A program made the position numbers and the translations under genes. Positions 12,915 through 24,100 of a stretch of DNA of 64,000 bases are shown here, in pieces (within the stretch, counting starts at the first letter, position 1; every line of letters starts with the position of its first letter). The notes beneath the pieces were generated by a model that was not told the DNA's origin, ran no database searches, and worked only from the letters and a program-made list of their open reading frames with translations. The DNA is from Yamagishiella unicocca. Its lineage: Eukaryota > Chlorophyta > Chlorophyceae > Chlamydomonadales > Volvocaceae. Location of the stretch: the NCBI GenBank assembly GCA_003116995.1, contig BDSL01000009.1, positions 1,466,501-1,530,500 on the forward strand, read 5' to 3'.

Positions 12915-15900
12915 ACGGGCGACGGCGGCTGCGGCGGCTGCGGCGAGGGCGGCGCCGGGCTGGGCGGCTCGGGCGACGGTGGCTGAGGCGAGGGCGGCGC
13001 CGGGCTGGGCGGCTCGGGCGACGGCGGCTGCGGCGAGGGTGGCGCCGGGCTGGGAGGCTCGGGCGACGGCGGCTGAGGCGAGGGCGGCGCCGGGCTGGGA
13101 GGCTCGGGCGACGGAGGTGCAGGCGAGGGTGGCTCCGGGCTGCTGGGCGGCTCGGGTGATGGCGGCTGAGGTGAGGGCGGCGCCGGGCTGCTGGGCGGCT
13201 CGGGCGACGGCGGCTGAGGCGAGGGCGGCGCCGGGCTGCTGGGCGGCTCGGGTGACGGCGGCTAAGGCGAAAGCGGCGCCTAGCTAGGCGGCTCGGCTCC
13301 TGTGGCTGAGGTGATGGCGGCCCTGGGCTGGGCGGCTCGGGCACCGGCGGGCGGTGCCGGGCTGGGCGGCTCGGGCGACGGCGGCTGAGGCAAGGGCGGC
13401 GCCGGCTGCTGGGCGGCTCGGGCGACGGCGGCTGAGTCTCGGGCAGCGCCGGGCTGCTGGGCGGCTCGGGTGATGGCGGCTTCGGCGAGGGCGGCGCCGG
13501 GCCGCTGGGCGGCTCGGGCGCCGGCGGCTTCGGCGAGGGCGGCGGCGGGCTGGGAGGTTCGGGCGACGGCGGCTAAGGCGAGGGCGGCTCTGGGCCGCTG
13601 GGCGGCTCGGGCGACGACGGCTGAGGCGAGGGCGGCGCCGGGCTGGGAGGCTCGGGCGCCGGCGGCTGCGGTGAGGGCGGTGCTGGGCTGCTCAGCAGAT
13701 CGGGCGCCGGCGGCTTCGGTGAGGGCGGCGCCGGCTGCTGGGCGGCTCGGGCGCTGGCGGCTGAGGCGAGTGCGGCGCCGGGCTGGGAGGCTCGGGCGAC
13801 GGCGGCTGAGGCGAGGGCGGCACCATGCTGCTGGGCGGCTCGGATGATGGCGGCTGCGGCGAGGACGGCGCCGGGCTGAGCGGCTCGGGCGACGGCGGAG
13901 GAGGCGAGGGCGGCGCCGGGCTGCTGGGCGGCTCGGGTGACGGCAGCTAAGGCGAGGGCGGCGCCGGGCTAGGCGGCTCGGGCTCCGGTGGCTGACGTGA
14001 TGGCGGCCCTGGGCTGGGCGGCTCGGGCACCGGCGGGCGGTGCCGGGCTGGGCGGCTCGGGTGACGGCGGCTGAGGCAAGGGCGGCGCCGGCTGCTGGGC
14101 GGCTCGGACGACGGCGGCTGAGGCGAGGGCGGTGCCGGGCGGCTGGGCGGCTCGGGCGACGGCGGCTGCGGTGAGGGCGGGGCCGGGCTGCTGGGCGGCT
14201 CGGGTGCCGGCAGCTGAGGCGAGGGTGGCGCCGGGCTACTGGGCGGCTCGGGCGACGGCGGCTGCGATGAGGGCGGCGCCGGGCTGCTGGGCGGCTCGGG
14301 CGCTGGCGGCTGAGGCAAGGGCGGCGCCGGGCTGGGAGGCTCGGGCGACGGCGGCTGCGGTGAGGGCGCCGCCGGGCCGCTGGGCGGCTCGGGCGCCGGT
14401 GGCTTCGGCGAGGGCGGCGCCGGGCTGCTGGAGGTTCGGGCGAAAACGGCTGAGGCTCGGGCGATGCCGGGCTGGGCGGCTCGGGCGCCGGCGGCTGAGG
14501 CGAGGGCGGCGCCGGGCTGAAAGGCTCGGGCGACGGCGGCTGCGGTGCGGGCGGCGCCGGGCTGGGAGGCTCGGGCGACGGAGGTGCAGGCGAGGGTGGC
14601 GCCGGGCTGCTGGGCGGCTCGGGTGATGGCGGCTGAGGTGAGGGCGGTGCCGGGCTGCTGGGCGGCTTGGGCGACGGTGGCTGAGGCGAGGGCGGCGCCG
14701 GGCTGAGCGGCTCGGGCGACGGCGGTGCAGGTGAGGGCGGCGCCGGGCTGCTGGGAGGCTCGGGTGACGGCGGCTAAGGCGAAGGCGGCGCCGGGCTAGG
14801 CGGCTCGGGCGCCGGCGGCTGAGGCGAGGGCGGCGCCGGGCTGGGAGGCTCGGGCGACGGCGGCTGCGGTGAGGGTGGCGCCGGGCTGGGAGGCTCGGGC
14901 GACGGCGGCTGCGGTGAGTGTGGCCGAGATGCTGGGCGGCTCGGGTGACGACGGCGGCTTCGGCGAGGTAGGCGCCGGGCTGAGCGGCTCGGGCGACGGC
15001 GGTGCAGGCAAGGATGACGCCCGGCTGCTGGGCGGCTCGGGTGACGGCGGCTGAGGTGAGGGCGGCGCCGGGCTGCTGGGCGGCTCGGGCGACGGTGGCT
15101 GAGGCGAGGGCGGCGCCGGGCTGAGCGGCTCGGGCGACGGCGGTGCAGGAGAGGGCGGCGCCGGGCTGCTGGGAGGCTCGGGTGACGGCGGCTAAGGCGA
15201 AGGCGGCGCCGGGCTAGGCGACTCGGGCGCCGGCGGCTGAGGCGAGGGCGGCGCCGGGCTGGGAGGCTCGGGCGACGGCTGCTGCGGTGAGGGGGGCGCC
15301 GGGCTGGGAGGCTCGGGCGACGGCGGCTGCTGTGAGTGTGGCCGAGATGCTGGGCGGCTCGGGTGACGACGGCGGCTTCGGCGAGGTAGGCGCCGGGCTG
15401 AGCGGCTCGGGCGACGGCGGTGCAGGCAAGGATGACGCCCGGCTGCTGGGCGGCTCGGGTGACGGCGGCTGAGGTGAGGGCGGCGCCGGGCTGCTGGGCG
15501 GCGCGGGCGACGGTGGCTGAGGCGAGGGCGGCGCCGGGCTGAGCGGCTCGGGCGACGGCGGTGCAGGTGAGGGCGGCGCCGGGCTGCTGGGAGGCTCGGG
15601 TGACGGCGGCTAAGGCGAAGGCGGCGCCGGGCTAGGCGGCTCGGGCGCCGGCGGCTGAGGCGAGGGCGGCGCCGGGCTGGGAGGCTCGGGCGACGGCTGC
15701 TGCGGTGAGGGTGGCGCCGGGCTGGGAGGCTCGGGCGACGGCGGCTGCGGTGAGTGTGGCCGAGATGCTGGGCGGCTCGGGTGACGACGGCGGCTGAGGC
15801 GAGGGCGGCGCCCGGCTGAGCGGCTCGGGCGACTGCGGTGCAGGCAAGGATGACGCCCGGCTGCTGGGCGGCTCGGGTGACGGCGGCTGAGGTGAGGGCG

Positions 15901-17773
15901 GCGCCGGGCTGCTGGGCGGCTCGGGCGACGGCGGCTGAGGTGAGGGCGGCGCCGGGCTGCTGGGCGACTTGGGCGACGGTGGCTGAGGCGAGGGCGGCGC
16001 CGGGCTGAGCGGCTCGGGCGACGGCGGTGCAGGTGAGGGCGGCGCCGGGCTGCTGGGAGGCTCGGGTGACGGCGGCTAAGGCGAAGGCGGCGCCGGGCTA
16101 GGCGGCTCGGGCGCCGGCGGCTGAGGTGACGGCGGCGCCGGGCTGGGAGGCTCGGGCGACGGAGGCTGCGGTGAGGGTGGCGCCGGGCTGGGAGGCTCGG
16201 GCGACGGCAGGCGGCTGAGGCGAGGGGGGCGCCGGGCTGCTGGGCGGCTCGGGTGACGGCGGCTGCGGCGAGGGTGGCGCCGGGCTGGGCGGCTCGGGCG
16301 ACGGCGGCTGAGGCGAGGGCGGCGCAGGGCTGGGCAGCTTGGGCGATGAAGGCTGAGGTGAGGACGGCGCCGGGCTGGGCGGCTTGGGCGACGGTGGCTG
16401 AGGCAAGGGCGACGCCGGGCTGGGCAGCTGGGGCAATGAAGGCTGAGGTGAGGACGGCGCCGGGCTGGGCGGCTCGGGCGACGGTGGCTGAGGCGAGGGC
16501 GGCGCCGGGCTGCTGGGCGGCTCGGGCGCCGGCGGCTGCGGCGAGGGTGGCGCCGGGCTGGGCGGCTCGGGCGACGGCGGTGCAGGTAAGGGCGGCGGCG
16601 GGCTGGGTGGCTCGGGCGACGGCGGCTGCGGCTCGGGCGGCGCCGGGCTGGGCGGCTCGGGCGACGGCGGCTGCGGCGGCTGCGGCGATCGCGGCGCCGG
16701 GCTGGGCGGCTCGGGCGACGGTGGCTGAGGGGAGGGCGGCACCGGGCTAGGCGGCTCGGGCGACGGCGGCTGCGGCGAGGGTGGCGCCGGGCTGGGAGGC
16801 TCGGGCGACGGCGGCTGAGGCGAGGGCGGCGCCGGGCTGGGAGGCTCGGGCGACGGAGGTGCAGGCGAGGTTGGCTCCGGGCTGCTGGGCGGCTCGGGTG
16901 ATGGCGGCTGAGGTGAGGGCGGCGCCGGGCTGCTGGGCGGCTTGGGCGACGGTGGCTGAGGCGAGGGCGGCGCCGGGCTGAGGGGCTCGGGCGACGGCGG
17001 TGCAGGTGAGGGCGGCGCCGGGCTGCTGGGAGGCTCGGGTGACGGCGGCTAAGGCGAAGGCGGCGCCGGGCTAGGCGGCTCGGGCGCCGGCGGCTGAGGC
17101 GAGGGCGGCGCCGGGCTGGGAGGCTCGGGCGACGGCGGCTGCGGTGAGGGCGTCGCCGGGCTGGGAGGCTCGGGCGACGGCGGCTGCGGTGAGTGTGGCC
17201 GAGATGCTGGGCGGCTCGGGTGACGGCGGCTGAGGCGAGGGCGGCGCCGGGCTGAGCAGCTCGGGCGACGGCGGTGCAGGCGAGGATGACGCCCGGCTGC
17301 TGGGCGGCTCGGGTGACGGCGGCTGAGGTGAGGGCGGCGCCGGGCTGCTGGGCGGCTCGGGCGCCGGCGGCTGCGGCGAGGGTGGCGCCGGGCTGGGCGG
17401 CTCGGGCGACGGCGGCTGAGGCGAGGGCGGCGCCGGGCTGGGAGGCTCGGGCGACGGCGGCTGCGGTGAGTGTGGCCGAGATGCTGGGCGGCTCGGGTGA
17501 CGACGGCGGCTTCGGCGAGGTAGGCGCCGGGCTGAGCGGCTCGGGCGACGGCGGTGCAGGCAAGGATGACGCCCGGCTGCTGGGCGGCTCGGGTGACGGC
17601 GGCTGAGGTGAGGGCGGCGCCGGGCTGCTGGGCGGCTCGGGCGACGGCGGCTGAGGCGAGGGCGGCGCCGGGCTGAGCGGCTCGGGCGACGGCGGTGCAG
17701 ATGAGGGCGGCGCCGGGCTGGGCGGCTCAGGCGACGGCGGCTGCGGCTCGGGCGGCGCCGGGCTGGGCGGCAC
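12915..17773. repeat. Second set of large segmental duplications in the array
   Basis: Sequence of roughly 6.8-10.2 kb recurs in 13.3-16.1 kb with offsets of 6429, 6474 and 5828 bp in successive parts. The 10.9-12.9 kb block recurs at 16.8-17.7 kb with an offset of 4857 bp. Offsets of 418 and 646 bp also link local copies, for example 8968 with 9386, and 8322 with 8968. The changing offsets indicate deletions or insertions of whole units after duplication. Confidence 0.7.
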
Positions 17774-20457
17774 GGGCGACGGCGGCTGCGGCGGCTGCGG
17801 CGAGGGCGGCGCCGGGCTGGGCGGCTCGGGCGACGGTGGCTGAGGCGAGGGCGGCGCCGGGCTGGGCGGCTCGGGCGACGGCGGCTGCGGCGAGGGTGGC
17901 GCCGGGCTGGGAGGCTCGGGCGACGGCGGCTGAGGCGAGGGCGGCGCCGGGCTGGGAGGCTCGGGCGACGGAGGTGCAGGCGAGGGTGGCTCCGGGCTGC
18001 TGGGCGGCTCGGGTGATGGCGGCTGAGGTGAGGGCGGCGCCGGGCTGCTGGGCGGCTTGGGCGACGGTGGCTGAGGCGAGGGCGGCGCCGGGCTGAGGGG
18101 CTCGGGCGACGGCGGTGCAGGTGAGGGCGGCGCCGGGCTGCTGGGAGGCTCGGGTGACGGCGGCTAAGGCGAAGGCGGCGCCGGGCTAGGCGGCTCGGGC
18201 GCCGGCGGCTGAGGCGAGGGCGGCGCCGGGCTGGGAGGCTCGGGCGACGGAGGCTGCGGTGAGGGCGTCGCCGGGCTGGGAGGCTCGGGCAACGGCGGCT
18301 GCGGTGAGTGTGGCCGAGATGCTGGGCGGCTCGGGTGACGGCGGCTGAGGCGAGGGCGGCGCCGGGCTGAGCGGCTCGGGCGACGGCGGTGCAGGCGAGG
18401 ATGACGCCCGGCTGCTGGGCGGCTCGGGTGACGGCGGCTGAGGTGAGGGCGGCGCCGGGCTGCTGGGCGGCTCGGGCGACGGTGGCTGAGGCGAGGGCGG
18501 CGCCGGGCTGAGCGGCTCGGGCGACGGCGGTGCAGGTGAGGGCGGCGCCGGGCTGGGTGGCTCGGGCGACGGCGGCTGCGGCTCGGGCGGCGCCGGGCTG
18601 GGCGGCTCGGGCGACGGCGGCTGCGGCGGCTGCGGCGAGGGCGGCGCCGGGCTGGGCGGCTCGGGCGACGGTGGCTGAGGCGAGGGCGGCGCCGGGCTGG
18701 GCGGCTCGGGCGACGGCGGCTGCGGCGAGGTTGGCGCCGGGCTGGGAGGCTCGGGCGACGGCGGCTGAGGCGAGGGCGGCGCCGGGCTGGGAGGCTCGGG
18801 CGACGGAGGTGCAGGCGAGGGTGGCTCCGGGCTGCTGGGCGGCTCGGGTGATGGCGGCTGAGGTGAGGGCGGCGCCGGGCTGCTGGGCGGCTTGGGCGAC
18901 GGTGGCTGAGGCGAGGGCGGCGCCGGGCTGAGGGGCTCGGGCGACGGCGGTGCAGGTGAGGGCGGCGCCGGGCTGCTGGGAGGCTCGGGTGACGGCGGCT
19001 AAGGCGAAGGCGGCGCCGGGCTAGGCGGCTCGGGCGCCGGCGGCTGAGGCGAGGGCGGCGCCGGGCTGGGAGGCTCGGGCGACGGAGGCTGCGGTGAGGG
19101 CGTCGCCGGGCTGGGAGGCTCGGACGACGGCGGCTGCGGTGAGTGTGGCCGAGATGCTGGGCGGCTCGGGTGACGGCGGCTGAGGCGAGGGCGGCGCCGG
19201 GCTGAGCGGCTCGGGCGACGGCGGTGCAGGCGAGGATGACGCCCGGCTGCTGGGCGGCTCGGGTGACGGCTGCTGAGGTGAGGGCGGCGCCGGGCTGCTG
19301 GGCGGCTCGGGCGCCGGCGGCTACGGCGAGGGTGGCGCCGGGCTGGGCGGCTCGGGCGACGGCGGCTGCGGCGATCGCGGCGCCGGGCTGGGCGGCTCGG
19401 GCGACGGTGGCTGAGGCGAGGGCGGCGCCGGGCTGAGCGGCTCGGGCGACGGCGGCTGCGGCGAGGGCGGCGCCGGGCTGGGCGGCTCGGGCGACGGCGG
19501 CTGCGGCGGCTGCGGCGAGGGCGGCGCCGGGCTGGGCGGCTCGGGCGACGGTGGCTGAAGTGAGGGCGGCGCCGGGCTGGGCTGCTCGGGCGACGGCGGC
19601 TGCGGCGAGGGTGGCGCCGGGCTGGGAGGCTCGGGCGACGGCGGCTGAGGCGAGGGCGGCGCCGGGCTGGGAGGCTCGGGCGACGGAGGTGCAGGCGAGG
19701 GTGGCTCCGGGCTGCTGGGCGGCTCGGGTGATGGCGGCTGAGGTGAGGGCGGCGCCGGGCTGCTGGGCGGCTTGGGCGACGGTGGCTGAGGCGAGGGCGG
19801 CGCCGGGCTGAGGGGCTCGGGCGACGGCGGTGCAGGTGAGGGCGGCGCCGGGCTGCTGGGAGGCTCGGGTGACGGCGGCTAAGGCGAAGGCGGCGCCGGG
19901 CTAGGCGGCTCGGGCGCCGGCGGCTGAGGCGAGGGCGGCGCCGGGCTGGGAGGCTCGGGCGACGGAGGCTGCGGTGAGGGCGTCGCCGGGCTGGGAGGCT
20001 CGGGCAACGGCGGCTGCGGTGAGTGTGGCCGAGATGCTGGGCGGCTCGGGTGACGGCGGCTGAGGCGAGGGCGGCGCCGGGCTGAGCGGCTCGGGCGACG
20101 GCGGTGCAGGCGAGGATGACGCCCGGCTGCTGGGCGGCTCGGGTGACGGCGGCTGAGGTGAGGGCGGCGCCGGGCTGAGCGGCTCGGGCGACGGCGGTGC
20201 AGGTGAGGGCGGCGCCGGGCTGGGCGGCTCGGGCGACGGCGGCTGCGGCGGCTGCGGCGAGGGCGGCGCCGGGCTGGGCGGCTCGGGCGACGGTGGCTGA
20301 GGCGAGGGCGGCGCCGGGCTGGGCGGCTCGGGCGACGGCGGCTGCGGCGAGGGCGGCGCCGGGCTGGGCGGCTCGGGTGCCGGCGGCTGCGGCGAGGGCG
20401 GCGCCGGGCTGGGCGGCTCGGGCGACGGCGGCTGAGGCGAGGGCGGCGCCCGAGCAT

Positions 20458-20900
20458 CGGGCACCAACGGGCTGTGGAAGGCTGGTAGGCCCCAGGTCAA
20501 CCACCAGAACAAGCCAGTCAGAGTCCTCAGGAAAGTCTTTTGTATAACGCGCGTCGGATATAAGATCTGTTTGCAGTTGTGATGCGCCGTTCGAAAGACC
20601 GTTGAACTGGTATGGAGAAACCGCCAAGCGTCGGTAGTAGTTGTAGCCGCGACCAGGATCTTCACCCAGCCAATGGATTCCGCATCCACAGTTTTGGATC
20701 CATTGGCCATATCCGAGTAATGGATTTCACTAATCAGCGCATCGTGACCTGCGACAACGAAGGTGGGGGTCAGAGCAGGGACACACTTTTGAACTTTTCC
20801 TATGAAACCTGAGGGCGAACGTATGTCAGTGCGCATTTTAGCACTGTAAATGGAAACGGCAAAACAGCTGAATGGTAACAATCGTGAGCAAACATTGTCA
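20458..20900 (-). CDS. Non-repetitive segment upstream of the HRGP repeat (possible N-terminal domain, partial)
   Basis: Immediately upstream (on the minus strand) of the repeat is unique sequence of lower GC that looks coding. One frame reads [18 protein letters not shown] followed by [14 protein letters not shown] and is continuous with the Ser-Pro frame. A second, overlapping frame reads [19 protein letters not shown] and later [17 protein letters not shown], and is continuous with the Ala-rich repeat frame. Both look protein-like, so either a frameshift separates two halves of a former domain or only one frame is real. I do not recognise a domain, and no clear start codon with signal peptide was found. 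Confidence 0.3.
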
Positions 20901-21107
20901 ACAAGCATGCTGTGGTGGCTGTAAGGTTTCGTGTGCAAGCCGCAAGCAACTAACGGAACGATAAAGCTCACAGTTGCATGGGTCATATGGCTTATGCATA
21001 AGGCTCCGATGGAGGCGTTTCTGGCGGAGGCAGCTCGAGCGACGGGCCGACGGCGGCGCAGGCCAGGACGGCGCCGGGTTCGGGAACGGACGGAGCAGTC
21101 GTACCAC
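20901..21107. other. Spacer with one isolated, diverged 45-bp-type unit
   Basis: Between the HRGP region and the 677-bp array, bases about 21026-21090 resemble a degenerate HRGP unit (gcgacgggccgacggcgg and ggacggcgccgggttcgg). The rest of the spacer shows no gene. Confidence 0.45.
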
Positions 21108-24100
21108 CTGCAACCTGCTGCGGCGCTGAAGCATTGATTGGTTGGTTGGTTATCTAAGGTCATGCGAGTAATAATAACGGGGAGCGACAGCGTGAAGCGC
21201 GCTACGTAAGCCCTGTTCGCATATCCCGGATGTCCCAGAAAGAGGCGATACCGACAACAAAACCCTACCAATGCAATCGCGTGTAACTCGTGAGGAACCC
21301 ACCTGCCAACGGGGTCTTGTCCGAGCAAAGTCTCCGAGATGATGAATCGCCTCAGCTGCAGGACGAAGGCGAGTTGCCGTACATCGTTCATTCTTGATGA
21401 CGCCGACCGATGGAGGTTGAGCTCCGCAGGTTGACAGACGCCCCCGCCTACCTTCGCGGGACCTGAGACCCAACGCACATCCCCCAACACATGTTTTTTG
21501 CCAAATAAAACATTTTTACCCCCGCCCAACATACACATGCCACCCAAGCCCCCACATGACGACGGCCTCCTGCTGCCTTCCCAGCCCACCAATCCCATCC
21601 GTGAACTCCATTTGGGAGCCGTACCATTACACCGTCCTCTTCTCAAGCCTGATGATGACGTCCCATGCCGCCAGTGAAGGGAGTCTTGGCTTGCGTCCAG
21701 CAGCCATCTAACCGCGGCAGCAGCAGCGCGGCACATCTCGTCGCCACCGCATCGCCAGCATCCGAATGAAGCTCGCTCCGCCACCTGCAACCTGCTGCGG
21801 CGCTGAAGCATTGATTGGTTGGTTGGTTATCTAAGGTCATGCGAGTAATAATAACGGGGAGCGACAGCGTGACGCGCGCTACGTAAGCCCTGTTCGCATA
21901 TCCCGGATGTCCCAGAAAGAGGCGATTCCGACAACAGAACCCTACCAATGCAATCGCGTGTAACTCGTGAGGAACCCACCTGCCAACGGGGTCTTGTCCG
22001 AGCAAAGTCTCCGAGATGATGAATCGCCTCAGCTGCAGGACGAAGGCGAGTTGCCGTACATCGTTCATTCTTGATGACGCCGACCGATGGAGGTTGAGCT
22101 CCGCAGGTTGACAGACGCCCCCGCCTACCTTCGCGGGACCTGAGACCCAACGCACATCCCCCAACACATGTTTTTTGCCAAATAAAACATTTTTACCCCC
22201 GCCCAACATACACATGCCACCCAAGCCCCCACATGACGACGGCCTCCTGCTGCCTTCCCAGCCCACCAATCCCATCCGTGAACTCCATTTGGGAGCCGTA
22301 CCATTACACCGTCCTCTTCTCAAGCCTGATGATGACGTCCCATGCCGCCAGTGAAGGGAGTCTTGGCTTGCGTCCAGCAGCCATCTAACCGCGGCAGCAG
22401 CAGCGCGGCACATCTCGTCGCCACCGCATCGCCAGCATCCGAATGAAGCTCGCTCCGCCACCTGCAACCTGCTGCGGCGCTGAAGCATTGATTGGTTGGT
22501 TGGTTATCTAAGGTCATGCGAGTAATAATAACGGGGAGCGACAGCGTGAAGCGCGCTACGTAAGCCCTGTTCGCATATCCCGGATGTCCCAGAAAGAGGC
22601 GATTCCGACAACAAAACCCTACCAATGCAATCGCGTGTAACTCGTGAGGAACCCACCTGCCAACGGGGTCTTGTCCGAGCAAAGTCTCCGAGATGATGAA
22701 TCGCCTCAGCTGCAGGACGAAGGCGAGTTGCCGTACATCGTTCATTCTTGATGACGCCGACCGATGGAGGTTGAGCTCCGCAGGTTGACAGACGCCCCCG
22801 CCTACCTTCGCGGGACCTGAGACCCAACGCACATCCCCCAACACATGTTTTTTGCCAAATAAAATATTTTTACCCCCGCCCAACATACACATGCCACCCA
22901 AGCCCCCACATGACGACGGCCTCCTGCTGCCTTCCCAGCCCACCAATCCCATCCGTGAACTCCATTTGGGAGCCGTACCATTACACCGTCCTCTTCTCAA
23001 GCCTGATGATGACGTCCCATGCCGCCAGTGAAGGGAGTCTTGGCTTGCGTCCAGCAGCCATCTAACCGCGGCAGCAGCAGCGCGGCACATCTCGTCGCCA
23101 CCGCATCGCCAGCATCCGAATGAAGCTCGCTCCGCCACCTGCAACCTGCTGCGGCGCTGAAGCATTGATTGGTTGGTTGGTTATCTAAGGTCATGCGAGT
23201 AATAATAACGGGGAGCGACAGCGTGACGCGCGCTACGTAAGCCCTGTTCGCATATCCCGGATGTCCCAGAAAGAGGCGATTCCGACAACAGAACCCTACC
23301 AATGCAATCGCGTGTAACTCGTGAGGAACCCACCTGCCAACGGGGTCTTGTCCGAGCAAAGTCTCCGAGATGATGAATCGCCTCAGCTGCAGGACGAAGG
23401 CGAGTTGCCGTACATCGTTCATTCTTGATGACGCCGACCGATGGAGGTTGAGCTCCGCAGGTTGACAGACGCTCCCGCCTACCTTCGCGGGACCTGAGAC
23501 CCAACGCACATCCCCCAACACATGTTTTTTGCCAAATAAAACATTTTTACCCCCGCCCAACATACACATGCCACCCAAGCCCCCACATGACGACGGCCTC
23601 CTGCTGCCTTCCCAGCCCACCAATCCCATCCGTGAACTCCATTTGGGAGCCGTACCATTACACCGTCCTCTTCTCAAGCCTGATGATGACGTCCCATGCC
23701 GCCAGTGAAGGGAGTCTTGGCTTGCGTCCAGCAGCCATCTAACCGCGGCAGCAGCAGCGCGGCACATCTCGTTGCCACCGCATCGCCAGCATCCGAATGA
23801 AGCTCGCTCCGCCACCTGCAACCTGCTGCGGCGCTGAAGCATTGATTGGTTGGTTGGTTATCTAAGGTCATGCGAGTAATAATAACGGGGAGCGACAGCG
23901 TGAAGCGCGCTACGTAAGCCCTGTTCGCATATCCCGGATGTCCCAGAAAGAGGCGATACCGACAACAAAACCCTACCAATGCAATCGCGTGTAACTCGTG
24001 AGGAACCCACCTGCCAACGGGGTCTTGTCCGAGCAAAGTCTCCGAGATGATGAATCGCCTCAGCTGCAGGACGAAGGCGAGTTGCCGTACATCGTTCATT

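Larger units (their letters stand above)
1..20457 (-). repeat. HRGP-type 45-bp minisatellite, about 20 kb
   Basis: About 20 kb of tandem, variant 45-bp units. Read on the minus strand, the commonest unit encodes [15 protein letters not shown], a Pro/Ser/Glu pattern typical of hydroxyproline-rich wall glycoproteins and pherophorin-like proteins of volvocine algae. Because the unit is a multiple of three and stop-poor, the other minus frames are also open for long stretches (Ala/Arg-rich and Arg/Pro/Ser-rich), as is part of the plus strand. The Ser-Pro frame runs unbroken for 545 codons at 10248-11885. Elsewhere it is cut by recurrent CAG-to-TAG changes (plus strand ctgagg to ctaagg) and by units whose length is not a multiple of three. 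The array enters from beyond the window. It may be part of a real wall-protein gene or an expanded relic; sequence alone does not decide. Confidence 0.9.

Noticed and set aside
292..20547. Plus-strand Arg/Ala/Gly-rich open frames across the HRGP array
   Set aside because: They are the complement of a stop-poor repeat, with no non-repetitive coding sequence or family match attached.
21980..22150. C/D-box snoRNA-like signals (gatgatga ... ctga) in the 677-bp unit
   Set aside because: Boxes of this length occur by chance. I found no terminal stem pairing and no convincing antisense guide.
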